From an uncultured Verrucomicrobiota bacterium (GTDB taxonomy: Bacteria > Verrucomicrobiota > Verrucomicrobiia > Verrucomicrobiales > DEV007): 53,244 bases of DNA. A model generated the notes under the pieces. That model did no database searches and was not told the origin of the DNA. It saw nothing but the letters and a program-made list of their open reading frames with translations. Numbering within the stretch: position 1 is the first letter of the stretch; each line of letters starts with the position of its first letter. The DNA lies in the NCBI GenBank assembly GCA_902589825.1, contig CACIUL010000017.1, positions 1 through 53,244 of the forward strand, written 5' to 3'. Below are positions 8,634-17,963 of this stretch, piece after piece. Position numbers and translations under genes: made by a program.

Positions 8634-9254
8634 CTAGGACCTGCTTGCCTCAGCAAGAAAGTTGCGGATTAAGCGCGACCCGGCAAACTGGCTTTTTTCG
8701 GGGTGAAATTGCGTGGCCAGCAGTCGTCCCCGCCGGACGCTTGAGACAAATTGTTCTCCGTAAAGCGTGGTGGATGCAATGATGGATTCATCAATGGGTT
8801 TCGGGAAGAATGAATGAACGAAATAGAAGTAAGGAGATTTCCCCAGGCCATGCCACGCCCAGTCATTCGCGTTTTGTAACTCCAATTGGTTCCATCCCAT
8901 ATGGGGAACTTTCATGCTTTCAATATTCGGGAATTCCACGACTTGGCCCGAAAATACGCCCAGTCCGGTAATGCCCGGGCTTTCATCACTGCCCTCGAAA
9001 AGCATCTGGAAGCCAATGCATATACCAAGGAAGGGAAGGTCCTGTTCGATCCATTGTTTCAGGGGGGCAACCAGGCGTTGTTTCTCCAGGTGCTTGGCGC
9101 AGTCACCAAAGGCGCCTACTCCAGGGAAAATAATGGAGCTTATTCCGTCAAGGTCATCAGGATGCTTGATCAGTTTCCGGTTGGCCCCTATCTCATCCAG
9201 CGTATTACAGACGCTCTTGAGATTTCCGGCTCCGTAGTCAATGATACCAGTCAT
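8634..9254 (-). CDS. hisH: Imidazole glycerol phosphate synthase, glutamine amidotransferase subunit
   Basis: A class I glutaminase of 206 residues. It supplies ammonia to HisF for making imidazole glycerol phosphate and AICAR in histidine synthesis. The triad is visible: the nucleophile Cys in LGICIGFQMLFEGS, and the His and Glu of FHPEKSQFAG near the C-terminus. The start MTGIIDYGAGNLKSV at 9254 is family-typical, and the upstream in-frame extension to 9299 is not. hisB lies 52 bases upstream on the same strand, so the two form a small his operon. hisF and hisA are not in this window. Confidence 0.96.
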   Translation of the reverse strand: MTGIIDYGAGNLKSVCNTLDEIGANRKLIKHPDDLDGISSIIFPGVGAFGDCAKHLEKQRLVAPLKQWIEQDLPFLGICIGFQMLFEGSDESPGITGLGVFSGQVVEFPNIESMKVPHMGWNQLELQNANDWAWHGLGKSPYFYFVHSFFPKPIDESIIASTTLYGEQFVSSVRRGRLLATQFHPEKSQFAGSRLIRNFLAEASRS

Positions 9255-9306
9255 GTGTATACCGGTTGCAAGATGATCCCGGAAAGGTTCACCCGTCAAT
9301 CAATGA

Positions 9307-9900
9307 CTACAGGGTTTTTTTTGTGCTTGGCACACCGGTGACACGCGGATCCAGGCGGGCTGCCAAATCAATTGCCTTTGCCAGTCCCTTGAAGATTGAT
9401 TCCGCCATGTGGTGGGCATCCCGGCCGTATATTACCTCGACGTGAACATTGGCAGCAGCATTGTTTGCAAAGGCGCGCAGGAATTCCTCGACCAGACTGA
9501 AGGAAAATTCACGGATGCTGTCGACTTTTTCCGGTGCCCTGTATGCAATAAAGGGGCGCCCGCCAAAGTCGATCGCAACACGGCTGAGCGTTTCATCCAT
9601 TGGCAGCAAAGCCCAACCGTAACGCGATATACCGCGCTTATCCCCAAGCGCTTCTTTGAAGCATGAGCCCAGAACAATTCCCACATCCTCCACCGTGTGG
9701 TGATAATCGACTTCGATGTCGCCCTTGGCGCTGATGTGCAGGTCACAAAGGCTGTGCCTTGCGAACAGGGTCAGCATGTGATCAAGAAAAGGGATGCCTG
9801 TGTCAATGCTGGAATCACCCGACCCATCGATATTTAATTCCGCGGATATTTTGGTCTCGGCAGTTTCGCGGTTTTGAGATGATTTTCTCGGTTCCGGCAT
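9307..9900 (-). CDS. hisB: Imidazoleglycerol-phosphate dehydratase
   Basis: A 197-residue, manganese-dependent, monofunctional IGPD without the phosphatase domain found in enterobacterial HisB. It dehydrates imidazole glycerol phosphate to imidazole acetol phosphate, the sixth step of histidine synthesis. The metal-binding repeats are clear: FLDHMLTLFARHS with DYHHTVEDVGI in the first half, and RDAHHMAESIFKGLAKA in the second. Length is normal for the family. It sits between a membrane-anchored coiled-coil gene 22 bases upstream and hisH downstream, so all three may share a transcript. Confidence 0.97.
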   Translation of the reverse strand: MPEPRKSSQNRETAETKISAELNIDGSGDSSIDTGIPFLDHMLTLFARHSLCDLHISAKGDIEVDYHHTVEDVGIVLGSCFKEALGDKRGISRYGWALLPMDETLSRVAIDFGGRPFIAYRAPEKVDSIREFSFSLVEEFLRAFANNAAANVHVEVIYGRDAHHMAESIFKGLAKAIDLAARLDPRVTGVPSTKKTL

Positions 9901-9922
9901 AGTAGGAAGCCTTTGATTTAGA

Positions 9923-11296
9923 TTAATCAGTGTCGTCCTCGGGTGATTTTACCAGGAACTTGGCGACAAGAGTAACAATAAGCAGAACGCCTGCAAGAAT
10001 AGAAAGTAACAGTTGAAAGCTAAGACCTTCGGATTCTTTTTCGGTTGTGACAGTAGTGTTGGCGGATTCGTTATCCGGGTTTACTTCGGGTTCTCTTTTA
10101 TCAGGTGCTTTCTTGGTGTTTTTGTTTTCGGAAGTCTTCCCATTGCCCTTTTCGGGTTTCGTTTCCTTGGCTTCACCTGAATTATCTTTGTCCTCGTTAT
10201 CATCCGCTGCTTCTAGGGCAGCTGCACGGGCTGCTTTCCTTTGGGTATCAATCTGCTCTGCAAGCTTCGTGATGACCTCCCCTTTTGCTCCCATGCTTTT
10301 AGCGTTTTCCAGCCTGGACTGGGCTGAGGTCAGCTTATTGTCAGCAAGATCCTGATAGGATCCGGCAATCAGTGTGGCTAGCTCGCCGACCTTTGCCAGA
10401 TCCAGTTTTTCGAGGCGTTCAGTCTCCTTGGTAACCGTGTCAAGGTTGTCGGAAATACTGGGGAGGTTCCACTCACTGACGGGCGCCCAACGGTTCTTGA
10501 GCTCCTTTGCCTCAGCAACGCGTTGCTCAAAGCGTTTCTGTTGTGACTGGAAGGCTGTTTCAGTCTGGGCACGATCACTTGCCTCCATTGATTTCAAGTC
10601 TTTGTCCCGCTGAGCCATGCGAAGTGGATAGTTTCGCTTATATTGTGTGAGCCTGGCTGCATATTTCGGCAGCGTTGCCAGTATGGAGTCGATGGACTTG
10701 GTGTAGGCTGTTGAGTATTCAAACTCTTTTTCTAGCTTTTCAAACTGGGTTAGTGCCGACAAGTAATTGCGCTCTTCAATGGACGCACGCATTCTGGTGG
10801 CGAGAACCAGGGCATTGTGGTTGTAGGGGTTCTTTAGTGCTTCCTCCGAAGTGATCCATTTTCCGTCAATCTTGATGCTGTTGGCTGCGACCTTTGCCTT
10901 CTCGGCGAGTAATTGATCTATAATATCCTGAACTGATGATTTCAGCTTGCTGGTCTTGAAATCCGCCATGAACGCTGCCGGTTTGCCGGCTAGTATCTTG
11001 TCATAGTCATCAGTGCTTAAGAGGCTGGCCGTGGGCAGCAACTGCTTAATCTCCTCCAGCGCGATTTCATCAGCCTCCTCTTTGTCGATGACCTTGATGT
11101 CGGAGCGTTTGATGGTCTTTGTTTCCTTAATGCTCTTTGTGAAGTTGTATTCGAAGTCGATGGAATCCGGGGTTTCCTTGATTACTTTACCTTCCAGGAC
11201 GGTGCCATCCTTGAGCTTGATCGTGTCCGCCGTGAGGTTGGCAATTGATAACAACAACAGGATTGAGTATAAAAATGACTGATTACAGGTAACCAT
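9923..11296 (-). CDS. Exported, C-terminally membrane-anchored coiled-coil protein
   Basis: A 457-residue protein that I do not assign to a characterised function. It begins with a signal-peptide-like segment (FLYSILLLLSIANLTA). A small beta region follows, IKLKDGTVLEGKVIKETPDSIDFEY, which resembles SH3-like or Sm-like folds seen in other Verrucomicrobia envelope proteins. Residues 90-345 are helical and charged with heptad-like spacing. A disordered, Lys/Glu/Asn-rich stretch covers about 345-415. Near 425-448 there is one membrane segment (FQLLLSILAGVLLIVTLVAKFL) and a short acidic tail. It is therefore probably a periplasmic rod or scaffold held to the inner membrane. The hisB start is only 22 bases downstream. 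Confidence 0.75.
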   Translation of the reverse strand: MVTCNQSFLYSILLLLSIANLTADTIKLKDGTVLEGKVIKETPDSIDFEYNFTKSIKETKTIKRSDIKVIDKEEADEIALEEIKQLLPTASLLSTDDYDKILAGKPAAFMADFKTSKLKSSVQDIIDQLLAEKAKVAANSIKIDGKWITSEEALKNPYNHNALVLATRMRASIEERNYLSALTQFEKLEKEFEYSTAYTKSIDSILATLPKYAARLTQYKRNYPLRMAQRDKDLKSMEASDRAQTETAFQSQQKRFEQRVAEAKELKNRWAPVSEWNLPSISDNLDTVTKETERLEKLDLAKVGELATLIAGSYQDLADNKLTSAQSRLENAKSMGAKGEVITKLAEQIDTQRKAARAAALEAADDNEDKDNSGEAKETKPEKGNGKTSENKNTKKAPDKREPEVNPDNESANTTVTTEKESEGLSFQLLLSILAGVLLIVTLVAKFLVKSPEDDTD

Positions 11297-11439
11297 TTGG
11301 GTGTGGGATTGTTAGATGGGCTAACACAGAGCGCCAACCCGGGCGAATGGTATATTTGCAATTTCTGTCAGCTTGTCCACCACTCTTTGCTTGGTTGTGC
11401 CAGAATGAGGATGTTATAAGGCCACCGGAACGGATTCTC

Positions 11440-13644
11440 TCAATCTTTGTGAAACAAGGATCGCATTTGGTGTGTAGCCATTTCAGGGGTTTTTGCAACA
11501 TTTTGTGTCTTGAATTCCACACATAAGAACACTCTTGGATTGCCTTCAACGGCACGGAAAATTGAGAGTTCAGGTCGCTCTGCAACTATTGTATTTTGCC
11601 CTTCCTGGCCATCCATGAAAATAAGAGCGATGTTTCCCGGTGCGTTTTGGCGAACGGCAACGGCAAGTTTCCGGGTCATGGGATCATCCGGCATGCCGGA
11701 AATGATCGCCTGCATGGAGGGAGATGAATCCTGATCAATGGCCCTGATGAGAGTGCCGCAACGGGATGGTGAGAGGTGCAGTTCAGGCGTTGATGCCCGA
11801 ATAATGTTCTGGGCATTCTGTCGGTTCCTTTCTGATCCCGATATGGCAGATATTTCGAGCAGGTTAAGTGCTGCGGTTCCGTTTGGAGAGGGCAGGTCTC
11901 CATCGGTTATGACCCAGAGGCCAAAGGGTGACTTCGAAATTTTAGATGATGGGGTTAGGTGATAGAGCCCTGAGTGAGGGTCAAGAAAATGCATGTCTGC
12001 ATAGGAATGGATCTTGCAGGCCAATGTGAAATATCGAATGTCAGCTGTTGCCCGGTACAGGTCAAGCAGGCCGCGTGCAAGATAGATGTAGTCTTCACAG
12101 AAACCGTTTCCAAAAATCTCTTTCTTGACCATCCCGCGGGCCAGTTTGTTTGTCGTGCTGTTGTAGAGATGTTCAATGACCTTTTCTGCGGCAACGCGCG
12201 CACTCGATGTGTATGAGGGATTGCCGAGTATTGCGCCAGCTTTGGCATAAGCACTGATCATAAGGCCGTTCCATCCCGTGATGACCATGTCATTTAGTGG
12301 TGGAGGTGATCGCCTTGAGTGGTTGCCAATGACTTTTCTGATTGCTGATTCGAGCAGGCTTCCCGGTGTTGGTGCACGGGCATCCGGGTGACTGGCATAC
12401 GGGATGTTGGCCTTGCGGATTCTTTGCTCCAAGCTTCCGGGGAAGCGGATATTGCCCCCCGACTGAATACCAAATGCCGTACAAAAAGCTTCAAGTTCCT
12501 TACTTGGCAGGATGTTGGCCAGTTCATCCTTGTGCCACAGGTAATAGCTGCCTGGGGAAGATTCATGTGGATCAGCTGCGTGGTAAGATGCCAGGCTGGT
12601 ATAGAAGGTACCATCTGTTGAGGTCAGGTTCTTCTGCATGAACTCAAGGGTTGCTTCTATCGCTTGGATGTAGCGTTTATTGCCACTTAGCTGATAGGCA
12701 GCAAGGAAAGCTCCGCATATCCTGGCCTGATCGACGGCCATTTTTTCAAATTGTGGCAATCGCCAGGCGTTATCTTTTGTATAGCGGAAAATTCCGCCGT
12801 TCATCGGGTCAATGATTGCTCCTGACAGCATGCTGTCGAGGGTCGTATTGAGCATTTTCAGGCATTGCTTGGATCGGTAGCTGTTTTGCGCCGCTCCTCT
12901 TGCCATTTGTGCGAGTGCCTCCAGTGTTTCCGGCCTGGGAAACTTAAAGGAACGATCAAATCCGCCATGCTTGGGATCGTAATTTGCAGAAACCCCGGAA
13001 AAAAAATCCAGCAGGACAGCGCGACGGGTCGGTTGCGTGAAATCCGTAAAGGGTTCGCGCTCCATGCTTGCACGAATGTCTTTTAGTTTATTTACTGACT
13101 GGGTCCTGATTGCGTCCGGATCTGTCTGCCAACGCTCAGCGATGTTTGAGATAATTGTCTTGAAACGAACCGGTCCTGAGTCCGATTTCTCCGAACTGAA
13201 GCTGCTCGCGGCCATGGGGTTTCCAGCAGGTGTTAACCAGACATGTAGGGGCCAGCTTGCCGGCAAACCGGTGGTCTGGGCATAAATCCTGAATGCAAGG
13301 TCGAGGTCGGGTCTCTCGAGGCGGTCAATCTTGGTGCAGACAAATTGGTTGTTAAGCTGATCAATGATGTCGGGATTCTTGAAATTTTTTTCCCGCATTA
13401 ACCGGCACCATTGGCATGCAGAATAACCAATTGAGGCGAAGATGATTCTATCACGCGCAGTTGCCTCGGCGAATGTGGCACTTTGCCAGGGTTGCCAATT
13501 GACCTTGTCATCAGCATATTGCCTGAGGTAGCAAGAGAGCTCATTTTTGAGCCTGTTTTCTGCCCCTAATACTGACTGGATGGCCTGCAAGGCCAAAAGT
13601 ATCAAGGCAAACAGGGGAAGACGCTGAAATGGCAGGTGCCGCAT
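11440..13644 (-). CDS. DUF255 thioredoxin-like / six-hairpin domain protein (YyaL family), exported
   Basis: A protein of 734 residues in the DUF255 (YyaL/SSP411) family. After a signal-like segment (LFALILLALQAIQSVLGA), the thioredoxin-fold part occupies about residues 30-190. It has a YSACQWCRLMREKNF motif where family members usually read CHWCHVM, so both Cys are kept but the two His are replaced by Gln and Arg. The rest resembles an alpha/alpha six-hairpin toroid, with FPRPETLEALAQMA, KMAVDQARI and TGWNGLMISAYAKAG. Most relatives are cytosolic, so the export signal is unusual. The activity of the family is poorly defined. It may be co-transcribed with the coiled-coil gene 143 bases downstream. 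Confidence 0.85.
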   Translation of the reverse strand: MRHLPFQRLPLFALILLALQAIQSVLGAENRLKNELSCYLRQYADDKVNWQPWQSATFAEATARDRIIFASIGYSACQWCRLMREKNFKNPDIIDQLNNQFVCTKIDRLERPDLDLAFRIYAQTTGLPASWPLHVWLTPAGNPMAASSFSSEKSDSGPVRFKTIISNIAERWQTDPDAIRTQSVNKLKDIRASMEREPFTDFTQPTRRAVLLDFFSGVSANYDPKHGGFDRSFKFPRPETLEALAQMARGAAQNSYRSKQCLKMLNTTLDSMLSGAIIDPMNGGIFRYTKDNAWRLPQFEKMAVDQARICGAFLAAYQLSGNKRYIQAIEATLEFMQKNLTSTDGTFYTSLASYHAADPHESSPGSYYLWHKDELANILPSKELEAFCTAFGIQSGGNIRFPGSLEQRIRKANIPYASHPDARAPTPGSLLESAIRKVIGNHSRRSPPPLNDMVITGWNGLMISAYAKAGAILGNPSYTSSARVAAEKVIEHLYNSTTNKLARGMVKKEIFGNGFCEDYIYLARGLLDLYRATADIRYFTLACKIHSYADMHFLDPHSGLYHLTPSSKISKSPFGLWVITDGDLPSPNGTAALNLLEISAISGSERNRQNAQNIIRASTPELHLSPSRCGTLIRAIDQDSSPSMQAIISGMPDDPMTRKLAVAVRQNAPGNIALIFMDGQEGQNTIVAERPELSIFRAVEGNPRVFLCVEFKTQNVAKTPEMATHQMRSLFHKD

Positions 13645-13715
13645 TTGGGGATTGGCATTTTGGTGTTGTATGGGATTATGTTAATGAATGGCAAGGCATA
13701 CAATAATTAAAGTAA

Positions 13716-13721
13716 TATAAT
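13716..13721 (+). promoter_or_regulatory. Possible -10 element for the parA-like gene
   Basis: A perfect TATAAT lies in an AT-rich divergent region, about 70 bases before the GTG start at 13789. No convincing -35 hexamer is at 16-18 bases, so this is a suggestion only. Confidence 0.3.
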
Positions 13722-13788
13722 CATTAACGGTGCTTATTTTTGTGGTTATTAGCCGGGTTATACCAGTATCCTGCCTTCATTTTTCACT

Positions 13789-14589
13789 GTGACTGCACTC
13801 GCAATAGCAAGTCAGAAAGGGGGAGTCGGAAAGACTACCGTCGCTATCAACCTGGCATATTCAATGGCTCGGAGGGGGCACTCTGTATTGCTTGTGGATA
13901 CTGACCCTCAGGGATCGGTGGGATTATCTCTTTCCAGGGGAATTCGCGAGCGCCCCGGTTTTTATGATGCGGTTGCAGGGGCAGGTAATGTTTCTGATTT
14001 TGTCTTGAGCACGCGTTTGCCTGAGTTCAGCCTGCTCACAGCGGGGTGTGCGGAGGCATTCGTGGATACATCAGATCTGGATGTTACAGTCGTGCAGGAT
14101 GTTCTACTTGAGCTTGGCCGGCTGGAAAGTGAGGTGATAATCATTGATACTCCTGCCGGAATGTCCGGGGTCACTTCAGCGGTTTTGGGCGGTTCTGATT
14201 ATGTGCTGATACCCCAGCAGGCAGAACCATTAGGGGTACGCTCTGTGCCCAATGCCCTTAAGGTGATTGCTGCTATTCGCCGGCAGGGAAAAGATCTCGG
14301 AGTAGCGGGGATTGTGATGACGATGGTCGATGGTGACAACGGTGAGAGCGTTGAGGTCGAGGCACAGTTGCGTGCCGCATTGCCAGCGGGCATAATGTGT
14401 GTCACCACGATACCCAGAGATTCTGTTTTCTTGCGGGCAAGTAGTCTTGGTGTCCCTGTTGGTCTACTTTCGAGTAATCCTGTTGCACCAGCAGTGGCCT
14501 TTGAACAGCTTGCTGCAGAATTGGAGGACAAAATGGGTTTATCTGAACCACAGGATAAAGATGATGGAGTCGAGCAGCTTTTGGATTGA
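13789..14589 (+). CDS. ParA/MinD-type ATPase
   Basis: A 266-residue deviant Walker ATPase. The N-terminal ASQKGGVGKTTVAINLAYSMA contains the signature lysine, followed by LLVDTDPQGSVG and the Walker B-like strand VIIIDTPAGMSG. This family uses ATP-driven dimerisation and nonspecific DNA or membrane binding to position chromosomes, plasmids or protein complexes. No parB and no parS-like repeat were found nearby, so it is an orphan ParA more like those that position cell-surface or division complexes. The GTG start has no clear ribosome site. Its 3' end overlaps the next gene by 29 bases, implying a tight functional pair. Confidence 0.88.
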   Translation: MTALAIASQKGGVGKTTVAINLAYSMARRGHSVLLVDTDPQGSVGLSLSRGIRERPGFYDAVAGAGNVSDFVLSTRLPEFSLLTAGCAEAFVDTSDLDVTVVQDVLLELGRLESEVIIIDTPAGMSGVTSAVLGGSDYVLIPQQAEPLGVRSVPNALKVIAAIRRQGKDLGVAGIVMTMVDGDNGESVEVEAQLRAALPAGIMCVTTIPRDSVFLRASSLGVPVGLLSSNPVAPAVAFEQLAAELEDKMGLSEPQDKDDGVEQLLD

Positions 14590-15250
14590 TCCGGATGAAC
14601 TGGCCCGCCTTGGTGCTGAGTTGGTCAGCAGTAAAGCGGATGATTCCCGACACTCGGACGAACAGGAGCCGATATTGAATTTGTTTGGAGATCCTGTAGG
14701 CAAAGAAAACAAGATGCCCGATGAATCCCCGGCGGGAAATCAGGAACTCGGTCGTGCCTCGGAGCAATTGGCAGCAATAAAAGAGCGCGCGGTGAAAAGC
14801 GGCCTGTTGCGCTTCGGTACAGGTGGCGAAGCGGATGCAACTTTGACAGATCCAAAGCCTTTCCCTGGGAGTGGTGTTACCCTAGTCGAACGCCTCGAAA
14901 GCTTTGTGAGTTGGGCGGCTGGGAAGAATGACCTGACCGGCCTTTTCATTACCGACCTGGGCGGTAATGAGTTAGTGGAATCGGGTGCGGATCCAAGCCT
15001 GGTGGCTTCCGGTATAGCCCTTGCAGAGGGCTGGCAGCGAGCACGCGGGGAACTTGAGGACACGGCTTCCAACAGTGTTTCAACTGCTGCGAGCGTGCGG
15101 GACTGGGAAGGGGAGGTGCTTACCGTGTTTTTCTGCCGATCTGCCTATGGACGGCATGTTCTAGGTGCCCTTTCCCCGGGTGCACTGAGAAGCAACCTTT
15201 CCAGTGGGTTGCGTTCTGGGTTCAGCCGGGTCATGGGCGTTGAGGAGTAA
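14561..15250 (+). CDS. ParA-linked protein, possible roadblock/LC7-like C-terminal domain
   Basis: A 229-residue soluble protein translated from inside the 3' end of the ParA gene (start ATG 14561, with ATG 14564 also possible and AGGATAAAG just upstream). The first 100 residues are acidic and probably disordered. From about residue 105 there is a compact region, VERLESFVSWAAGKNDLTGLFITDLGGNELVESG, then SLVASGIALAEGW and later TVFFCRSAYGRHVLGALSPGAL. This order of strands and helices resembles the roadblock/LC7 fold that partners small G proteins and ParA-like switches. I cannot prove the fold by eye. The overlap with parA is the main reason to expect a joint role. Confidence 0.6.
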   Translation: MMESSSFWIDPDELARLGAELVSSKADDSRHSDEQEPILNLFGDPVGKENKMPDESPAGNQELGRASEQLAAIKERAVKSGLLRFGTGGEADATLTDPKPFPGSGVTLVERLESFVSWAAGKNDLTGLFITDLGGNELVESGADPSLVASGIALAEGWQRARGELEDTASNSVSTAASVRDWEGEVLTVFFCRSAYGRHVLGALSPGALRSNLSSGLRSGFSRVMGVEE

Positions 15251-15339
15251 CCGGGCCTTAGCGTAACTGCAGGGATATGGCAACACCTTGTGGATCTTGC
15301 AGGAGAGACGGATGTAGAGAGGTATTTCGCTGTATTTTG

Positions 15340-17724
15340 CTATACCCGCTTGAGCTGCCGCTTCAGGGTTACTGCCAGTGCTGAGAGGAAAAAGGCGATA
15401 AAGGCGAGCATGATGATCAGATTTGCGCGCAGGGTTGGCATCGTTATGCCAAAATAGGTTTTACTCTTGCCGAAGAACACGTTTGGTCGTCTTTGCCCGG
15501 GATTTGCCTCATAAATCCTGTAGTCTTCAGTTTCGATTTCCGCAATGGTAACCAGATCTCTTATTCCCTGGTTAAGATAGGAGTCGACTGTCGAAATGAC
15601 TGCTCCTGAACCGGTTTCATCGTATTCTTCCATGGTGAAGTTCCCGGTTTGCAGGTCCTCCCTTAGACGGGTAAGTTGCAACTTTAATGCGTGATAATTT
15701 TCTGCCTCCAGCGTGAAAATAAATGTCTGCGCTTCCTTAAGGTAGTTGAGTTTTTTCAGTTCCCCGGGATCAAGGTCCGCAAGACCATCTTTGTCATTGT
15801 CAGGTTGAGTGAGCAGTAATTGTTGTTCAGCTGTAATTGCTGAGATCATTCTGGTCATCGGGTTGAGTTGGTCCTGAGTGATTACCAGTGACTCGTATGC
15901 CCACCTCAAGGGCATAAGCTCGCATATGAAAGGAACCGTTGAATCATTTGCTTCAAGCCTATCGTTGGACTGGTTCCCGGAAAACCATTCCTTTATGTTA
16001 AATACAGTACGCAAGCCTTGGTTCATTTCCCCGTATTTGATGAGAGCTCCTCCAAGTATGATCTGGGGAATTAATACAAGAGGAATGATGTTCAGTGCTG
16101 TTTTGGAGTCCCGGGCGATACTTGATATAAATAGCCCTATGGCAATCCCTGCAAGAGAGGTGATCAGCATCCATCCCAGATAAGCCCAGAACATTTCCCG
16201 CACTTCGAGTATGGCATTGCCTATGGCCAGATAGATAATGCACTGGAGCAGGGCGAAGGCACCAAGTGTAATGAACTTGCCTGAAATATACTGGCGCACC
16301 CGTATCCCATGACCCCGCTCCCTTGCCAACATTCCTCGATCCCGAATGATATCGTCTGCGCTGTTTGTCAGGCCTAGAAAAAGCGCAACTACCAGGGTTA
16401 AAAATAAGTAAATGGGAATGTGGGGTGCCTGGCCGAATGTGTAATTTTCCGATTCTGAATAACGTAATGTGGTTGCAATCAGGCAGGCTAGTGCGGGAGC
16501 TGCCAATAGCGTTGTTATCAGGTTGGCCCGGTTGCGAAGTTTACTTAAGAACGCCCTTTTAAAGTGGGTTTTGAAGTGCAATAAGCTTTCCCTGTAACCG
16601 CGTTCTGGAGGATGGGGAAGGAGTTGTTTGGCGGGGTCGCTTTGTCTTGATGGATCAGTTGGTTTTTCTTTTCCTGCTTGTGTGGCAAGGTAGCTTTGGA
16701 AACGCTTGGCCCAGAAGTCCGGGGAAAAACGGCGTGCAGCAGTAAAGTGTCCCCGGGAATCCTGTTCATAAACAATTTTTCCTTTAGAGTCCCGCAGGGG
16801 AGCTTCCATTACATCAAAGATAAAATCAGGCTGACGCGGAATGCTCTCGCTTCCTGTCCGATCCGCACTCCCGTGCGGGGGATTGGTCTCGTTGGCATGG
16901 GCTTCATTGAAGTAGTCGAGCATATCCTGAGGAGGCCCGAAAAAAGCAACCTTGCCTCCTTTATCAAGAAGAAGCGCCTTGTCGAAGAGGTTGAAAAGGC
17001 GTGAGCTTGGCTGGTGGATACTGACAAATGTAATTTTATTCCGGGACAAGTCGCGAATAATTTCCATGACATGTTCAGAATCCTTTGAGGAGAGTCCGGA
17101 AGTAGGCTCATCAAAGAGGAAAACTTCCGCCATGCTGAGCATGTCCAGGCCCGTGTTGAGGCGTTTGCGTTCCCCTCCCGAGAGCAAATTGTTTCGTGCA
17201 TTACCTGCTCGCCGTTGGCGACGTTCGCTAAGGCCAAGTTCAACGAGTATGGAGTCGCCATGTTCGCGCCGTTGAGTCAGGCTCATATGAGGACAGCGAA
17301 TTGCTGATGCGCAGTTTATGTTTTCCTCCACGCTGAGCAGCGGGTCGAAGGTGTCTTCCTGCGGTATGTAAGAAACATAATGCTGAATGGCGGCAAGGTT
17401 TTTGTAGAGATCATGCCCATTGATGAGGACGTTGCCGCTGGAGGGTTGAAGATGTCCTGCCAGTGCGCGGATTAGTGTACTTTTTCCACATCCACTTGGC
17501 CCGATGATGCAAATCATTTCACCCCGGTTCGCATTGAGATTAATGCTGTCCAGGGCCGTTTCCCTGGTGCCATAAACATGGCCGAGCTCAACCACTGAAA
17601 GATTCTCAATCATGTTTGTTTCATGGACATTGGGAACTTTTAAGTTCAACCCTTCAGGTGCTGGGCATGGTCCTGACCGGCAATTTTTTCCGCTGGATGC
17701 CTGATTGTCCCCGGATGGCTTCAT
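15340..17724 (-). CDS. ABCG-type ABC transporter, fused ATPase and permease
   Basis: A 794-residue half-transporter with the ATPase first and membrane part second, the reverse-order layout of ABCG/White proteins. The ATPase shows Walker A GPSGCGKST (about 75-83), the Q-loop in YIPQEDTFDPLL, the signature LLSGGERKRLN near 185, Walker B VFLFDEPTSGL, and the switch HQPSSRLF. The permease (about 400-790) has ABC-2 type membrane segments. Between the last two segments lies an unusually long soluble loop of about 130 residues that contains DNDKDGLADLDPGEL, a calcium-loop-like motif. An in-frame Met at 17613 is the alternative start and would remove a family-atypical N-terminus. The substrate is unknown; it is divergent from ftsH. 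Confidence 0.88.
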   Translation of the reverse strand: MKPSGDNQASSGKNCRSGPCPAPEGLNLKVPNVHETNMIENLSVVELGHVYGTRETALDSINLNANRGEMICIIGPSGCGKSTLIRALAGHLQPSSGNVLINGHDLYKNLAAIQHYVSYIPQEDTFDPLLSVEENINCASAIRCPHMSLTQRREHGDSILVELGLSERRQRRAGNARNNLLSGGERKRLNTGLDMLSMAEVFLFDEPTSGLSSKDSEHVMEIIRDLSRNKITFVSIHQPSSRLFNLFDKALLLDKGGKVAFFGPPQDMLDYFNEAHANETNPPHGSADRTGSESIPRQPDFIFDVMEAPLRDSKGKIVYEQDSRGHFTAARRFSPDFWAKRFQSYLATQAGKEKPTDPSRQSDPAKQLLPHPPERGYRESLLHFKTHFKRAFLSKLRNRANLITTLLAAPALACLIATTLRYSESENYTFGQAPHIPIYLFLTLVVALFLGLTNSADDIIRDRGMLARERGHGIRVRQYISGKFITLGAFALLQCIIYLAIGNAILEVREMFWAYLGWMLITSLAGIAIGLFISSIARDSKTALNIIPLVLIPQIILGGALIKYGEMNQGLRTVFNIKEWFSGNQSNDRLEANDSTVPFICELMPLRWAYESLVITQDQLNPMTRMISAITAEQQLLLTQPDNDKDGLADLDPGELKKLNYLKEAQTFIFTLEAENYHALKLQLTRLREDLQTGNFTMEEYDETGSGAVISTVDSYLNQGIRDLVTIAEIETEDYRIYEANPGQRRPNVFFGKSKTYFGITMPTLRANLIIMLAFIAFFLSALAVTLKRQLKRV

Positions 17725-17963
17725 TTGTTGCGCTTTATGGTGACTGTCCGCAATGAATCTTTAGGTTTTTTAAACAAATATTACGTGTTTATCCAAGATA
17801 CTATAGTGTTGCGCCTTGGGAACAGGCAAGTTGGAGGGATGGCAAAGAGGAGAAGGCAGGATGGAATAGGTCGATTGCTCCTGAGCTAGGTCTGTGTTAG
17901 TGTTTTTTCCCTGAGGTGCAAGTTTCTGCCCTCTCTCACAAACTGACAGAATACCAGCCTCAA

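Noticed and set aside
14399..14560. Longer form of the ParA partner starting at 14399
   Set aside because: The added 54 residues lie inside the conserved ParA frame and do not resemble a protein domain; ATG 14561 has a better ribosome site.
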